A stretch of 64,000 nucleotides of DNA from Turritopsis dohrnii (lineage: Eukaryota; Cnidaria; Hydrozoa; Anthoathecata; Oceaniidae): positions 1,054,001 through 1,118,000 of the forward strand of contig BQMF02000048.1 of assembly GCA_027922465.2 (NCBI GenBank), in the 5' to 3' direction. Of this stretch, positions 23,517-36,400 are shown piece by piece. Below the pieces are notes generated by a model. It was not told the origin of the DNA, did no database searches, and saw only the letters and a list, made by a program, of their open reading frames with translations. Positions within the stretch are counted from its first letter, which is position 1; each line of letters begins with the position of its first letter. Both the position numbers and the translations under genes were made by a program.

Positions 23517-24074
23517 TGTTTTCTTTTCACTAGAGCAATTTTAAAAGGGTAAATTTGCATAAATTCGAATAGTTGCAAAAAATTTTGAATTGCCTTTAAT
23601 TGGTTAAAATCTTTAAAATCCAGCGAGATCATCTCCAAATGCTGTGCCTCTCACTAATCTCCTAGTATAGCGTGTTGTTGACCAAAAGACTGTAAAATCA
23701 GAGGACTTAAAAAGGCTATTGTCTTTATGCGAACTGTAGAGCATTCGTTAACGTGTCATTTTGTTCGAGTTTATTTAGTTCCATTAGACGCATGGTAGTT
23801 CTTGAAGTCATCTTTCAGAAGATATAAATCGTAAGTGTGACAAGGTATCCCAACAGCGGGGATGGATTTCTTCGGTAGGGAATTTGCATACCATGTTTTT
23901 CTCCAAAAGAGGCGACAGGTATGTGTGATACGCCAAATGACGTAGCAAATCTAACAGACCAAGTCTCGGACAATTGATTGTATTAACAGAACGTCTATAA
24001 TTTGTTAATAGTGCTCCTTAGAGGACGATAAATGCGATTACTTCTTGGTAGATCTAATGCGATCAGCAACTGTG

Positions 24075-24091
24075 GCTTCTGTGGCGCAATT

Positions 24092-24141
<50 letters not shown>

Positions 24142-24148
24142 AGGAGCG
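24075..24148 (+). tRNA. tRNA-Asn (GTT), terminal unit copy A
   Basis: Exact consensus despite diverged flanks, suggesting selection or conversion on the gene itself. Confidence 0.95.
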
Positions 24149-24417
24149 GATTTGTATTTTATAAAAGTAAATATTGTACTCTTTGGTGTTGCAGGTAACG
24201 GTGAATATTTTATTTCCGTATTTGAAGAAAAATCAAACTTCTCCGTCCAAACGGCGTCAGGTAATTTGAAAATTATAAATTTTAAAACAAATTCAAAAAA
24301 GCACATGGTTTATAAGAGATGCTATGACCAAGAACTTTTAAAGTTTGTAACGGTGTTCGGAAAAACACGATAGTGGAGATAAGTTTTATGGTAGACCTCA
24401 TGCGAAAAGGTACTACG

Positions 24418-24434
24418 GCTTCTGTGGCGCAATT

Positions 24435-24467
<33 letters not shown>

Positions 24468-24491
24468 ATGGTTCAAGCCCACCCAGGAGCG
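24418..24491 (+). tRNA. tRNA-Asn (GTT), terminal unit copy B, T-stem mismatch
   Basis: One change: the T stem reads GATGG instead of GGTGG, giving an A-C mismatch. Confidence 0.82.
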
Positions 24492-25072
24492 AATATATAA
24501 TTTATAAAAGTAAATTTTGTACTTTTTGAAGTTGCTGACAACGATGGATTTATGTTTGCGTAATTGAGGAAGTTAATCATGTGTGAATGTGAGTAAGTAC
24601 AATGACCTTTCTATTTACTTTAGTATGACAGTTTGTTTGAAGTTTAAATAGACTATCTCCAAATGATGTGGCAATTACAAGTCTAAATGTCGTTTTTGTG
24701 AAAATATTAGGAAAACAGATCTTAAAAAATGAACTTGTGTCTTCCAAATGACAAGAATCTTGCTATCCGGACACTGCCTCTCACTTTAATTATTATAAGT
24801 ATACCAAGAAAAAAAGCCACAATTATCTTTTTGACTATGGTTGCTCCATCTCCTCTTCGTTTTCATCCAGCTTCTACATGCTAAACGATGGAATTACTTT
24901 AACTCTTAAACTCACACATTTGTAAGGTATCTTTTCAAAACAAACTTAAACTTAAAACCATTGATTACCGTGTAAATAAACATCATTTTTTCTGTAGCCA
25001 ATTCTTAAAACCTTCACTGCACTTCTTCTGTATAGCCACATTATTTGATAACTAAAACGAAATAAGTAATAC

Positions 25073-25237
25073 CAGTGGCGGATCTAGAGGTATGTCGAAA
25101 TTTGTGCAGGAGAGCATTAACATAATTTGTGAATTCAATTTATATTACCAATGGAATTATTTGAACGCTTTTCTTTTATGGTTAGATTGCTAACACTCTC
25201 CTACACAAATTTCGACATACCTCTAGATCCGCCACTG
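25073..25237. mobile_element. 165-bp palindromic MITE with hAT-like ends
   Basis: Terminal inverted repeats of about 45 bp begin CAGTGGCGGATCTAGA and match to within three bases. The immediate flanks repeat 'aatac' (25068-25072 and 25238-25242). CAGTGGCGGATC-type ends are typical of hAT-family elements, whose duplications are normally 8 bp, so the class is inferred from the ends. Confidence 0.8.
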
Positions 25238-25429
25238 AATACCCTGAAAATGTGCTGGATACTCCACTCGCATTTCTTCTGTGCTTTTACATCGTAAACA
25301 AAGATTTAAATACATGCATAATAAAATACATCAATACAACTAACTAACTCACTTACACGTGCTACCCGTTCTTTTTTACTTTAGGACACCCGTGGTGGAG
25401 TAAAGTATCTAAAATACCCGTGGTTTCTC

Positions 25430-25430
<1 letters not shown>

Positions 25431-25500
<70 letters not shown>
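25431..25500. repeat. (TAC)n microsatellite
   Basis: About 23 uninterrupted trinucleotide repeats, immediately left of a minisatellite. Confidence 0.98.
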
Positions 25501-25501
<1 letters not shown>

Positions 25502-25544
25502 CAAGTTATGAACGTTTTCGTGCAGCGTTTACATTACATCGTTG

Positions 25545-26470
25545 CCGAATTCGCAAATTTGGTCAAATTAGGACTTCAACTTGACCAATTTTCATGAAAA
25601 TTTGCACAGAGCACAATTCAAAGGTGCTGATTTCAAATTTGACAATGATATTGCCAGGTTTGACTAAAATTGGGCAATTTAGGCCAACTTTGGACCAAAT
25701 TTCGAAAGTTCTTCAATTTTCATGAAATTTTGCACGGATCACATTTGAAAGGTGCTGATTTGGAATTTGACAATGATATTGCCAGGTTTGACTAAAATTG
25801 GGCAATTTAGGCCAAATTTGGACCAAATTTCGAAAATTCTTCAATTTTCATGAAATTTTGCACGGATCACATTTGAAAGGTGCTGATTTGGAATTTGACA
25901 ATGATATTGCCAGGTTTGACTAAAATTGGGCAATTTAGGCCAAATTTGTACCAAATTTCGAAAGTTCTTCAATTTTCATGAAATTTTGCACGGATTACAT
26001 TTGAAAGGTGCTGATTTGGAATTTGACAATGATATTACCAGATTTGACTAAAATTGGCCAATTTAGGCCAGCCAAATTTGGACCAAATTTCGAAAGTTCT
26101 TCAATTTTCAGGAAATTTTGCAAGGATCACAATTGAAAGGTGCTGATTTCAAATTTGACAATTATTTTGCCAGGTTTTACTAAAATTGGGCAATTTAGGT
26201 CAAATTTGGATCAAATTTAGAAAGTTCTTCAAATTTCAAAAAATTTTCCGCCGATCACAGTTTAAAGGCAGCACCTTTAAAGTGCACGAATTTGTCAGTC
26301 ATTTTGTCAGATTTGACCAGAAATGGGTAATTCGGGTCAAATTTGGATCAAACTTAGAATTTTCCGCAATATTCATAAAAATTTCTACAACTCACAATTA
26401 GAAGTTGCTGATTTTGAATTTGCCAGTCATTTTATTAGATTTGAACATAATTTGGCAATTCGGCAACGTT
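25545..26470. repeat. 128-bp minisatellite, about seven copies decaying to the right
   Basis: The word 'gacaatgatattgccagg' and its variants recur at 25641, 25769, 25897, 26025 and 26157, a period of 128 bp (132 for the last). Two or three more diverged copies follow to about 26470. The short open frames inside are by-products of the repeat. A diverged relative lies at 45385-45955 in a GPCR intron. Confidence 0.9.
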
Positions 26471-26808
26471 GTATTTTGAGACTACATATGCATCGTTGTG
26501 TTACGTCCTGAAATCTTCAAGCGAAGCGGCTTCTTGTATTAATCTAAAATACAATAACAGTAAAAGTTTAGCAATAAACACGATAATAAAACGTTTTATA
26601 ATAATAAAACATTCGTATGTATACAAACCTGTGTTTCGTCGTCAAATTCACAATGAAGAAAGGAAAGCCGTTATTAACGACCGAAATTTTTGGAATTTGT
26701 CAGCCAATCAAATGAGCGCATTTTGAGAGTTTTCCTTTATTAGCCAATGAAAACGATCAGCGGCGGGGCTTCCCCATATACTAATCGTAAAAAAAACGCT
26801 CTCGCATC

Positions 26809-26932
26809 TGCGTGGTTTTACGACGAAAAGGGAAAAAATAAGAATGTTTTGACCGTAAATTAAAAGTAAATATATCACTCTCTAAAATAAAAGTGGAATG
26901 CACAACGCGAAGTAGTATAATAAGATATGAAT
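26809..26932 (-). repeat. Fragment related to the left-end satellite
   Basis: The reverse complement matches 'acttttattttagagagtga' and 'aaaccacgtagaagcg' of the repeat at 154-300. It is followed by a short GC-rich hairpin (26936-26960, 'agccgcccaagcggc') that has a near copy at 47508-47535. Between 26470 and 26809, and from 26960 to 28424, I see only AT-rich sequence with no supportable gene. Confidence 0.75.
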
Positions 26933-28424
26933 AGCCGCCCAAGCGGCTTCGCTCGCCATGCGTACAGTTCACGAAAAATAAAATGAAGAATTGGCAATGA
27001 TAAATTTGCCCATGTTGTAGAGTGTTGAATATAACTGGTAATAATTTTTACCAGTTTTAGTCAATGTGAGTTGAACCAAGAGAGAGGATAAGTCAACTAA
27101 ATTTCCCCTGGAGACATAAAGAATTAAATATCAAAATAAAAACAAACATTGGAACATTGAAATTCTCTATATTCTCTCTTTTTGACCAAAACCATTTGTC
27201 TATGCCCAGAAGATGAAATGAATCGATAATCTGCTTTTCACCAACCATCAACATCATGATTTAAACTATGAGTTTCATTTCTTTATTGTCATTGTATTTT
27301 TTATTTTGCTTTTCTAAAAGAAAAAAGATTTCGAATGCAATGATTCAAATACCTAATCGTATTATGACAAACAAACAAACAAACAAAAGGGAACTTCGAG
27401 AACATATATTAAACTTGAAAACAATAATTGAATAACATACAAAAAACATAAACATACTATGACGATATTGAAAGAAAGCAAAGCAAACTAAAAGAAACTT
27501 CAAGAACGCATTTACCTTATGAATAATAATTAAAAACACAAACGTAATGACAGAATTTCTATAGCTAAAGAGTTTATAACAAATGAATAACAAATGAATC
27601 TCCTCTGGCTAATTCAAAACACAACAGTAGACAACCCTTTATTTATCCAGCTTATTAACTGTGTTCTAACTAAATCGATATATAATATTTCAAATTTACT
27701 TTAGTTTAACTTCAAACAAAATAGGATACCTTTCACTGCCAATTCCCATCAACATGTTAGCAAACAGCATTTATCATCATCTGCAGCCATTTTCAAACAT
27801 TTCTAAACTTTTTACGTCTATATTCATACCTGTAAACAAATTACTAACACTTTATTTACTTTCCACCACATATATATTTATAGAACACTTTCGCTACCAT
27901 TTTTACAAACTGAATTGCTTTCTTCGTTTGGCTAAACTGCTTTTATGCTTATATGCGAAGTAGTACCTGAAAACTTCCTGTATTTTCCAGTAGGTTTTGT
28001 ACTGTAAACACTGTTAATACCTCTGCAAACCTTTTTTACTTTACAGCAAGTTTCTACTGTACATCCATCCACATTTTCTACTGCAAACATGTACGTACTA
28101 AATATACTTTCTTTCTGCCATGCTGCAATGTTTTATTGCACCGAAAAACATAAGTAAGACTTCCTCATTTGCCAGAACTGTTTTTTGTTGAATGTGATGT
28201 AAATCTTCCGTTAATAACAAGCCTTTTATGCATTTTAAGTACATAAATAAACTCACAAAACTTCGCATCGCCAGTTCCTCGTGAATAATAATTTAGCAAC
28301 GGATTCCGTTTTGATTTTCGGCAACCAATCAAAATGGCGAAAAAAGAAATTCCTGCGTTTTGATTGGTTTAAAGAACGTGAGTTAAATTAAACGTCATAC
28401 TTAGATTACATAACATTAAAAAAG

Positions 28425-28557
28425 TGTCTGTCGCTTCTACGTGGTTTTACGACGAAAAGGGAAAAAATAAGAAGGATTTGACCGTGAAAGAAAAACTAAA
28501 TATGTCACTCTCTAAAATAAAAGTGGAATGCACAAAGCGAATTAGTATAATAAGATA
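28425..28557 (-). repeat. Second fragment related to the left-end satellite
   Basis: About 85 percent identical by eye to 26809-26932 and in the same orientation, 1.6 kb away. Sequence from 28560 to 29460 holds nothing I recognise. Confidence 0.75.
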
Positions 28558-29459
28558 ATTAGTATGTTAAATATATATAAATGATTTTGATTACTTTCAG
28601 TATCGTGAATGGGAAATTTATGCTCTTAATAATTTGTTGGTTGGTTTTACTATTTCAGGTGTATAAGGCATTATCAAGAGTAATTGATATCAATTTATGA
28701 ATTGAGACGAATCACTATATATGGTCGTGGAATATTTGGTATATGTACTTGAAACAATGGAACTGCTGAACCAAGACAGGAGTAACAAATGTGACGTGTC
28801 TGGCATTTCCAGCATATATGTGGTTAGAGACTAAAACTATCAGGAAACATTCAAAATGTTTTTTATCATTCATTTGAAAGGAACAAGTGATGGATTCAAG
28901 AGTCTTTTATGTGAATTGAATTTTGTTGATTGACATTTAAAGTTGCAACATAAAACCGAATGTTGCTCATTATATTTGGGTTAAGTTACCTGAACATTTT
29001 GGCAAAGTTTAGAAGATGCCTGTTATATTTTTCTTGTTGGTTTCACTTCCTAGTGATTCGTTATGCTTTTGAAAAAGCTATTTTTTTAGAATAGGTCATC
29101 TTTATTCATGCTCTTTTTGTCACTATGAGTGTCAGAAGTTTTTTGAATCTATACTTATGCATAAAAGAACTGGAAATGATGATTCATAAAGCCTTTTGTT
29201 TTCCGTCTCTTTTCTATCTCCATCCAACATTGACAAAATCAAATCCTTGAATACACATTATCAGACTATCAAACCCAACTTTATATTGTGACATTACTTG
29301 ATATTAAGTTTTTCATAACTGAAAATACATAAAAATACTGACATTAAAATATACTATTCTAGTCAGTAAAAGGTGGTTCATGTATGCCCTTGGGCACGAC
29401 CACCTTCTTCTTTTTATAGATATCTACTAATAAAAAAAGTATAAACAAACAATCTATAA

Positions 29460-31866
29460 AAAATATACAGAAATGGTGGCTCCAAAATGTGGTGACTGCT
29501 ACAAAGCTGTTGCAATCACTCATCGATATTTACCCTGTGGAATTTGCCAAAAGATTTTTCATATAAAATGTGGCAATATCAAGCCAAAAGATTATGAACA
29601 ATATAAAATTCAAACACCATCAATAAATTATTATTATTATTATTATTATTTACGAATTTTTAAATACAGGATGACCATTCAAAAATTAGCAATATATACA
29701 TACATACATAATAAATGAAACCGTTGAACCAAATCAGCTGGCTTTTAAAGACCTGGTCAATGACATCAAAAAGTATCGAGGTTTGTCAATCGCACACATT
29801 AAAATAAACGGAATTCATACAAAACGTAATCAAATTAAGCTACTTCTTGAAGAAATTGATATTGACATTCTGGCAGTTTCTGAGACACATTTACAGTGTC
29901 ATTGACGATGGCGAAATCACAGTCAAAGGCTATGAACTGTTGAGACGAGACAGAGTGTCTGATACCGGTTGGGGTGGTGTCTTAATTTATCATAAAACCC
30001 CTTTAAATGGTATTGAATTTGATATTAATGTAAATGATCTCGAAATGCTTTGGATCGAATGTACGGTAAAATTGCAAAAGATTTTAGTTTCGTGTCTTTA
30101 TCAGCCACCAAGAAACAAGAAAACATTTCTCGCAAAATTTGACCAAATTATGGAAGAGTTGGAATCAGTTTTCTCATCATGTATTGACTCTCACATATCC
30201 CATCACCAACTTCTGAGTAAACACCAGTGGGGATTCCGAAAAGAAAGATCACCAGAACTATTGCTTCTCTACGGTTAACTGAAAAACTGTCTCATCATTT
30301 GATTGAAAGAAAATATGTAGGGATGATTTTTATTGACTTCAGCAAGGCATTTGATAGTGTATGCCACATAACACTCCTAAAAAAGCTGCAGGCCATTGGA
30401 ATCAGTGGCGAATCGTTCGAATGGTGTAGTAGTTACCTAAAAGACAGGCAGCAATTTACCATCGTCAATGGCTCTAAATCTGGTTTAACATCAGTTGACC
30501 AAGGAGTACCTCAAGCATCTCTCTTTGGAAACTTAATGGGATGATCTTCCACCCAGGAAAAACGAAAATGATTGTCTTATCTGGAAAACAATTTATCGGC
30601 CCAAACTGCTAGCGTAACACTTGAAAATCACCACATCGAAATTGTTGAAAACCATAAAGTATTAGGTACCACCATTGACAACAAGTTAACTTGGAAAGCT
30701 CACACTGATAAAGTTATTACCAAATTTAAGGTTAAGGTCAAGCAACTCAAACGAATGCAAGCCCTTAGCAGCAAAGTTCTTGAGGACTTTTACTTCAGAA
30801 CTGTAATACCATCCGTCACATATAATATCTCTATCTGGTGTAGCTGTCACAAAAGTTATATCGATGCACTAGATGAGATTCATGCAAAGGCAGCAAAAGT
30901 AATACACCGCTTGCCATACCAGTTGTCAACGTTCGATACACTTGAAAAAGTGAAATGGATGTCAATATTGTATCTGTACAAACGACGTCTTCTTTGTTTA
31001 ATGCACAAAGTTTATTACAAAACAATCGACCCTGAAATTGTTTCAATGTTTAAGTATGCTAATCCTTGCAGAAGATTTCGTCGTGAAAATCAATTGGCTG
31101 TTACTGTCGATCATGGAAATAAAAACTGTTTTTCTTACAAAGGTGTTAGGATCTGGAATTGCATGCCAAATGAACTCACTGGGATTGAATCACATTTGCT
31201 TTTTAAACAAACTCTATCGGAATATAAAGAACAAATGACCTCTTACTCTTTTGAATATAACACCTTTCATATCCATAGGGATTTTATTTTTTTTTTAAAT
31301 TAGATCTTTTTACTCAAGTTTTAATCCTTAGCACCTTACTTTGAGGCTAATAAGCCCTTATCAATCTCACCGCCTAACCTCTGAGGTTTGTTATTATCAT
31401 CTTCTTACTTTTGTTTATTCCAATGTTAGCTTTTAACTTAGTCTTAATTTATTTAAATATTTTAACTTTGCAAAGGTATTTAAATTTGTTCACTAGTAAC
31501 TTCAGTTTTAATTTTTATATATATAACCATTATATTTTTAACTCTAGATATCTTTAGTTTGTGGTTTTAGCTTAGTTTCGATCAAAATCTTTTTTAGTTT
31601 TGTGCAAACCTACTTTTGTGTCCTGTGTCTTAGTTCATTATACCCATTCTAGTCTTTTAGTTTCTATTACCTCAACTATGTCGACTAAAAACATCTAAGA
31701 ACATTTTATTCCTTATATTTTATTATTCAATATTTATTATGTAATATTTTTATTGTATATAGACCATATATATATTTTTTATCATAGTAGGTCCACATCA
31801 GCTTATGCTGCCTTTTTTGTAACCTGCTTTGCTAAATAAAATAGTAATAATAATATAATAATAATG
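29460..31866 (+). mobile_element. Internally deleted LINE with PHD-like ORF1
   Basis: An ORF1-like start (29473), an endonuclease part, a deletion into the reverse transcriptase, a second deletion near 30541, and a C-terminal part, then an AT-rich 3' UTR and a (TAA)n tail at 31835-31866. It is distinct from the other two LINEs in the window. Confidence 0.85.
29473..31303 (+). pseudogene. Degenerate LINE ORFs: Cys/His finger, endonuclease and reverse transcriptase remnants
   Basis: The first frame (29473-29718) has a PHD-like Cys/His spacing, CGDCYKA...HRYLPCGICQKIFHIKC, then is derailed by an ATT microsatellite. Endonuclease remnants follow in other frames (IDILAVSETH near 29855-29890; GWGGVLIYH from about 29970). 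The reverse transcriptase starts near 30185 with HQWGFRKE, continues after a frame change with MIFIDFSKAFDS, and ends at VDQGVPQASLFG. The block containing the YADD-type active site is deleted, and the frame from 30572 resumes with VLGTTIDNKLTWKAHTDKV and the C-terminal domain. It cannot encode an active enzyme. Confidence 0.85.
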
Positions 31867-33487
31867 GGTCAATTTCTGATAATTTTCAACAAATTACCAC
31901 ATCAAAACGAGGCAAGGGAACACAGTTTGGTATTTGGACATTTGAAGTAATAGGGTCTTTGATAGGATGCATTTCAAGAAAACTAACAAAAATTACATAT
32001 ATTCTTTCAGTGGTGCTATTTCCTTTTCGCACCAACATACGTATCATGCACCACCCAAGGAATAAATTTCATGAAAGGAAAAGGCTGATATTAAAAAATC
32101 CCAATAAAACAGGCTCTTTTTCATTATTTTGAGAAATGATTTTTTGCTGATGAAATTTTTTGTTCCCAAATGACTCTGTATGAAAATAAAAATTAACTAT
32201 ATGAACATGGCTTTAATATGAAGCAGAATAAATCAGATCGACATAACTTCCAGTAGATTGTGATGTATTATTCCAAATTCAGATGCTATATTTTTTTTAA
32301 AAATGTGGAATATCTCATCGTTGAAAGCTCTGTTTGCACCTAAATTTGTTTTGCTGAAAGAAAAAGATATTTGCAATGATATTTCAGACGATTTACCTCT
32401 CATTTGTCAAACTTTTGAAAGTCATAAGACTTTTAGAAAGATAGTGAAATTCTCCATTGACCAAATATTCAAAGAATAGATATGGAATTCTAGAGTCCTT
32501 GAGTGCTCCAAACCATTGGAAAATCTCTTATGAATCAATTATAGATGGTATGTTTTAACTTGCAGACTCGAAAAGTCTGATAACATAAACAGTAAAGTGA
32601 CAGTGGAGTGATTAAAAACATGCTTTATTTAGTTTCTATATTGGAATATGCCGTCCCAAAGCTTTCTATGCGATTTATATTAAGCTAGTTCGATGAACTG
32701 CTTAGCTTCCTTTAACCATACTTAATTTCAGATGAAGAGCATTTTCGGATGCGAAGGTATGTCGGTTGGAATATTTCTTCTGATCGTCTAGTGGAATATT
32801 ACTATGATTTAATGATCCTAACTTTGGAAGCGCATATCTATTAATCTAGAAATGCTCTTCATTTCTGAAAAAACGTATTGGAATTTTCAATCTTTCATGT
32901 ATCTATATCGATAGTATGTTTAGCTAAGTTTCAATGTGCAATGCAACAAATTAGCTTTGAAAAAGGGAACCAAAACAAAACACTTTGCGACATTTGAAAA
33001 ATAAACACTGACTGCTTTGGAGAGATACTGTTATATAAAACTTTCTTATTAATTCGTTCTGGAACAATAGAAGATTTAACAGACATTTTATCGTATATTT
33101 TTATAATTTTATTGTTTTTCACTGCCTAAATTATATGACCTTCTTCACCAAATAAATTAATGATGACAATAACAACAAGATTTTTGTTTGTATTAGTTTA
33201 TGATTAAAGGGAAGTAGGTATGTGCCTCTGTTGAGCAGTTAACGTGGAAAGTTCAGTTAAGTGAACACGTCATTGCCATCAAGGATAACACGAGATGGGG
33301 TAAGAAAGTTTCAACTGTAATTCCAAGAAAGGCCTGCTGACGCTGTCCAGCCAAGTAAATTTTATATTTTGATGAATCTGGAACTAAATTAACTAAGATT
33401 TACAAACGGAAATCGTGTGACTACAATACAAACATTATCACAATTTACTTCTAAAATTCATCGCACAAGAAATTACATCTGGTGTCA
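31867..33487. other. No gene found
   Basis: AT-rich sequence without supportable exons. A minus-strand AATAAA (plus TTTATT at 33108-33113) lies about 380 bp beyond the predicted GPCR stop and could be its poly(A) signal. Confidence 0.4.
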
Positions 33488-36400
33488 TCAATTGGTTGAT
33501 ATATTCTCCAATTTGATGAAGATCTGAAATGCAGAACAGCCAGTTAGTCAAGATAAAGAAAATAGTGATTACTAAAATCGAATCTGATACTAACGTTGTC
33601 TTTAAAAAACGGTTTATCAGGAGGAGGACATATCAAGGATCAAATCTTCTTGTTCGCCAATGAGTGACTGACCAGGCTATATGAAAGACAACGTTAAATC
33701 CTCATAGTCTGTTTAAGCAATGACAAGAAAACTTTAAATCCATGGTCTCTCTGTAGTTGGCAAGAGACCATGAGTTTCACGTTACAAGTAAAAGAGTGAA
33801 TAACTACCTTAACTTGAATGATCTGCATTTGACTTCTAAATGTTGGTGAAACTGGCGGAGAACCAGGATCAATCGTTGACACGGATTTCTTGTGACATTT
33901 TTCTTGATCCTTCTCAATCTCTTCATCAACAAATTTGAATATATCATCAGCATTGATTATCGGCTTTTCTTCTCTGTCAGACAAACCGGACTCAATAACG
34001 TCTTCTGGCTCATTTGAAACTGCAGTGAGATTTTCTTCTTGAGAGTGTAGTCTCCTGTTGCTTTTTACTCTCTTCCTTGGTTTCGGAGATGTGCTTTCCA
34101 TTTTTGGAGGTATTGCTGCAATCAAATCATTGATTTCGTGAATGATTGTTGAAGGCAAAGACATTCTATTTTTTTCTTCTGAACCATTCAAAACTTCCTG
34201 CATTGTAATCGGAAGTAACGTCATATTGTTTTCGTTTAATTTGAAATTTCCCTGAATATTTTCACCTGCATTGAAGTTGTCTTCATTTTTGATTTCTGGC
34301 TTTGATTCTGATATGATATCGCTTAAAATGGACTCGGATGACTGCAATGCTTCTGTCAAACTCTCATTTGCTTCGTGTGGCTCTACTTCATTAGGGCACA
34401 CTTCAGCCAAACTCTCGTTTACATCCTGTGGTTCTACTACGTCAGAGCAACCATCAGTCAATCTCTCATTTATATCTTGGGGGTTTTCTACGTCAGGGCA
34501 ATCATGGAAATCATTTTCCCGCTTGATTAGATGACCTCCAATGTTGTCATTGCCATCAGATTTAACTATGACCAGGTCATTTAATGGACTTCCAACTGAC
34601 TTTTCGAAGCAAGGACCGACATCGGTTTGCTCAGATAATTCTGCTTCTTGTATTTCATTTTTGTTTGCCAAGAAACTTTCTTTACTGCCCACTATCTGAC
34701 TGCTGTCAGATATTGCCATAATTTCCGAAGGTGGATCTTTCTCGTATGAATTTGCATAAGCGTTGTCTGTTTTATCCTTCGGCAAGTACTCAAAGCTATT
34801 GGGTATTTCATTGGAGGCCAGACTTAAAGGTGGATTCCATTGCATAGTTAACTGCATCTTTTCATTCACATAAAATGGTTTTTCGTTCAACGAAATCGAC
34901 GCACTTTCATTAAATATTTCATTTTGACTAACTTCGAGTGGTTTCGTAGAGTCTTGGTCATCTTCTTCCAACCACGCTCTACTTAATTGGTGACGGCTAA
35001 CTAATTCAAGTTCTTCATTGATTAGAGAGACCTTCTTATGATAATTTTCAACCGAATGGCTTTCTTCATCTCCATCTGCATTGTTTAACTTGGTATCAAT
35101 GCTTTCACCAAGAATCTCCAATGGCCCTGGTGAGACATTCAATCCGAGAGACTTTAAAAGAGATTCGATTTCCAGATCAGTTTCCTTTTTATTTGTTCTT
35201 ATTTGCTCGGTACTTTGATCGAGATTCTCCAAGTTTTTAAATACTTCATTCATGAACTGGTCATCCCTTCGTACTTCTATTATAGAAATATCTTCATCGA
35301 CTGAATTAGGTCTTTCGTTTTCCCATAGTGGCTCTTCCATGGCCATATCTGCTTCGTTACTTGCATTTGCTTCAAATGAAACAGATGCTTGAACACTGTC
35401 GTCCACGTATCTCTAGAAGATCAACAAGAACATGCTAAGAGAATTTTCAGAGCATTAATATATTGTTCAATCTCCATTATGCTGCAAATAATTTCTCTCA
35501 TCAACTTTCTCTCATCAATGTGATGCTTGAAAGGACACACTTGCAGCACAAAAAAAGTTTACTTAGGAAAACTAACGACAGTATAAAATATTGTTCTTAC
35601 TAATCTCAGAAAATACTCCGTAAAGTGTTTCTTGTAAAATGTTTCTTTTCCTAACCGGAAAAGGACAAATAATATTTTTCTCACTCTCATATTTTTAGTC
35701 CTGTTCATTAAGAAAAAGTGACGTTTTATTATCACACTGGTGCATCTGGCGGTCGTGGCACATAAATATTTAGAAATACTTCATAGATTTTCATTTCATT
35801 TTCTCAAAAGTGGTTGAAGTTTTTCAGGAAATTCGGTAAGATTTTCTTGATCATCGTCCTTTGTGGAAGGAACATTTGCTCGTATTTTCATGAAATTTGA
35901 AAGGATCCTTTGTGATTTCGTATATGATTTGAACGATGTGAGAAGTTAAAAAGTAAGTATTTCTTAAAATATTTTGTATATATTCTTGGTTCAAATTCTC
36001 TTTGCAATTCAGTTCAAAAGGTTGTGTTTAGATTCACGAAAACTCATAACAAATTTTAGCTTCAACTCTGTCACAAATATCAATCAGTTTAAATGTACAC
36101 ATAAACATTTTCAGTATACCAGTGTATTCGTTTCGTATACTTGCTTTCTTTTCTGATTTAATGGCCCTACTTTTTCTTTTTTCTTCTTTTTTTTTTTTCT
36201 TAACACAGGACTCATATTGATAACACCATTTATTTGTTGAAATGACAATAAAAAAACCAAAAACAAAACAAGAAACTGAACAGCATCAACGTGGTAGCAA
36301 AAAGAACTTATCGTGACCAATGGGAATTCAAATCGTAAAGACGGCTCTCCACTAAGATCGAAGCAAACAACTTCGATTCCTACGGCAGCCGATTCAATAT

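Larger units (their letters stand above)
23520..24815 (+). repeat. Terminal forward copy of the tRNA-Asn unit, partial and diverged
   Basis: Resumes at the 'cactagagcaattttaaaa' part of the unit and runs through copies A and B into the downstream region, ending about 24812. It is more diverged than the main array, so it belongs to the older edge of the cluster. Confidence 0.9.

Noticed and set aside
23276..23638. 120-codon minus-strand frame across the PLE fragment and array sequence
   Set aside because: It spans the junction of two unrelated repeats and is antisense to the recognised PLE protein.
2628..24815. CRISPR-like array
   Set aside because: The unit is 1.7 kb and encodes tRNAs, in a eukaryotic context; there are no short repeats with spacers.
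33694..35406. Separate single-exon gene of 570 codons
   Set aside because: The apparent start is a GTG inside an exon with a clean acceptor at 35413, and the last ~35 codons lie beyond a good donor at 33807. Phases fit the receptor tail.
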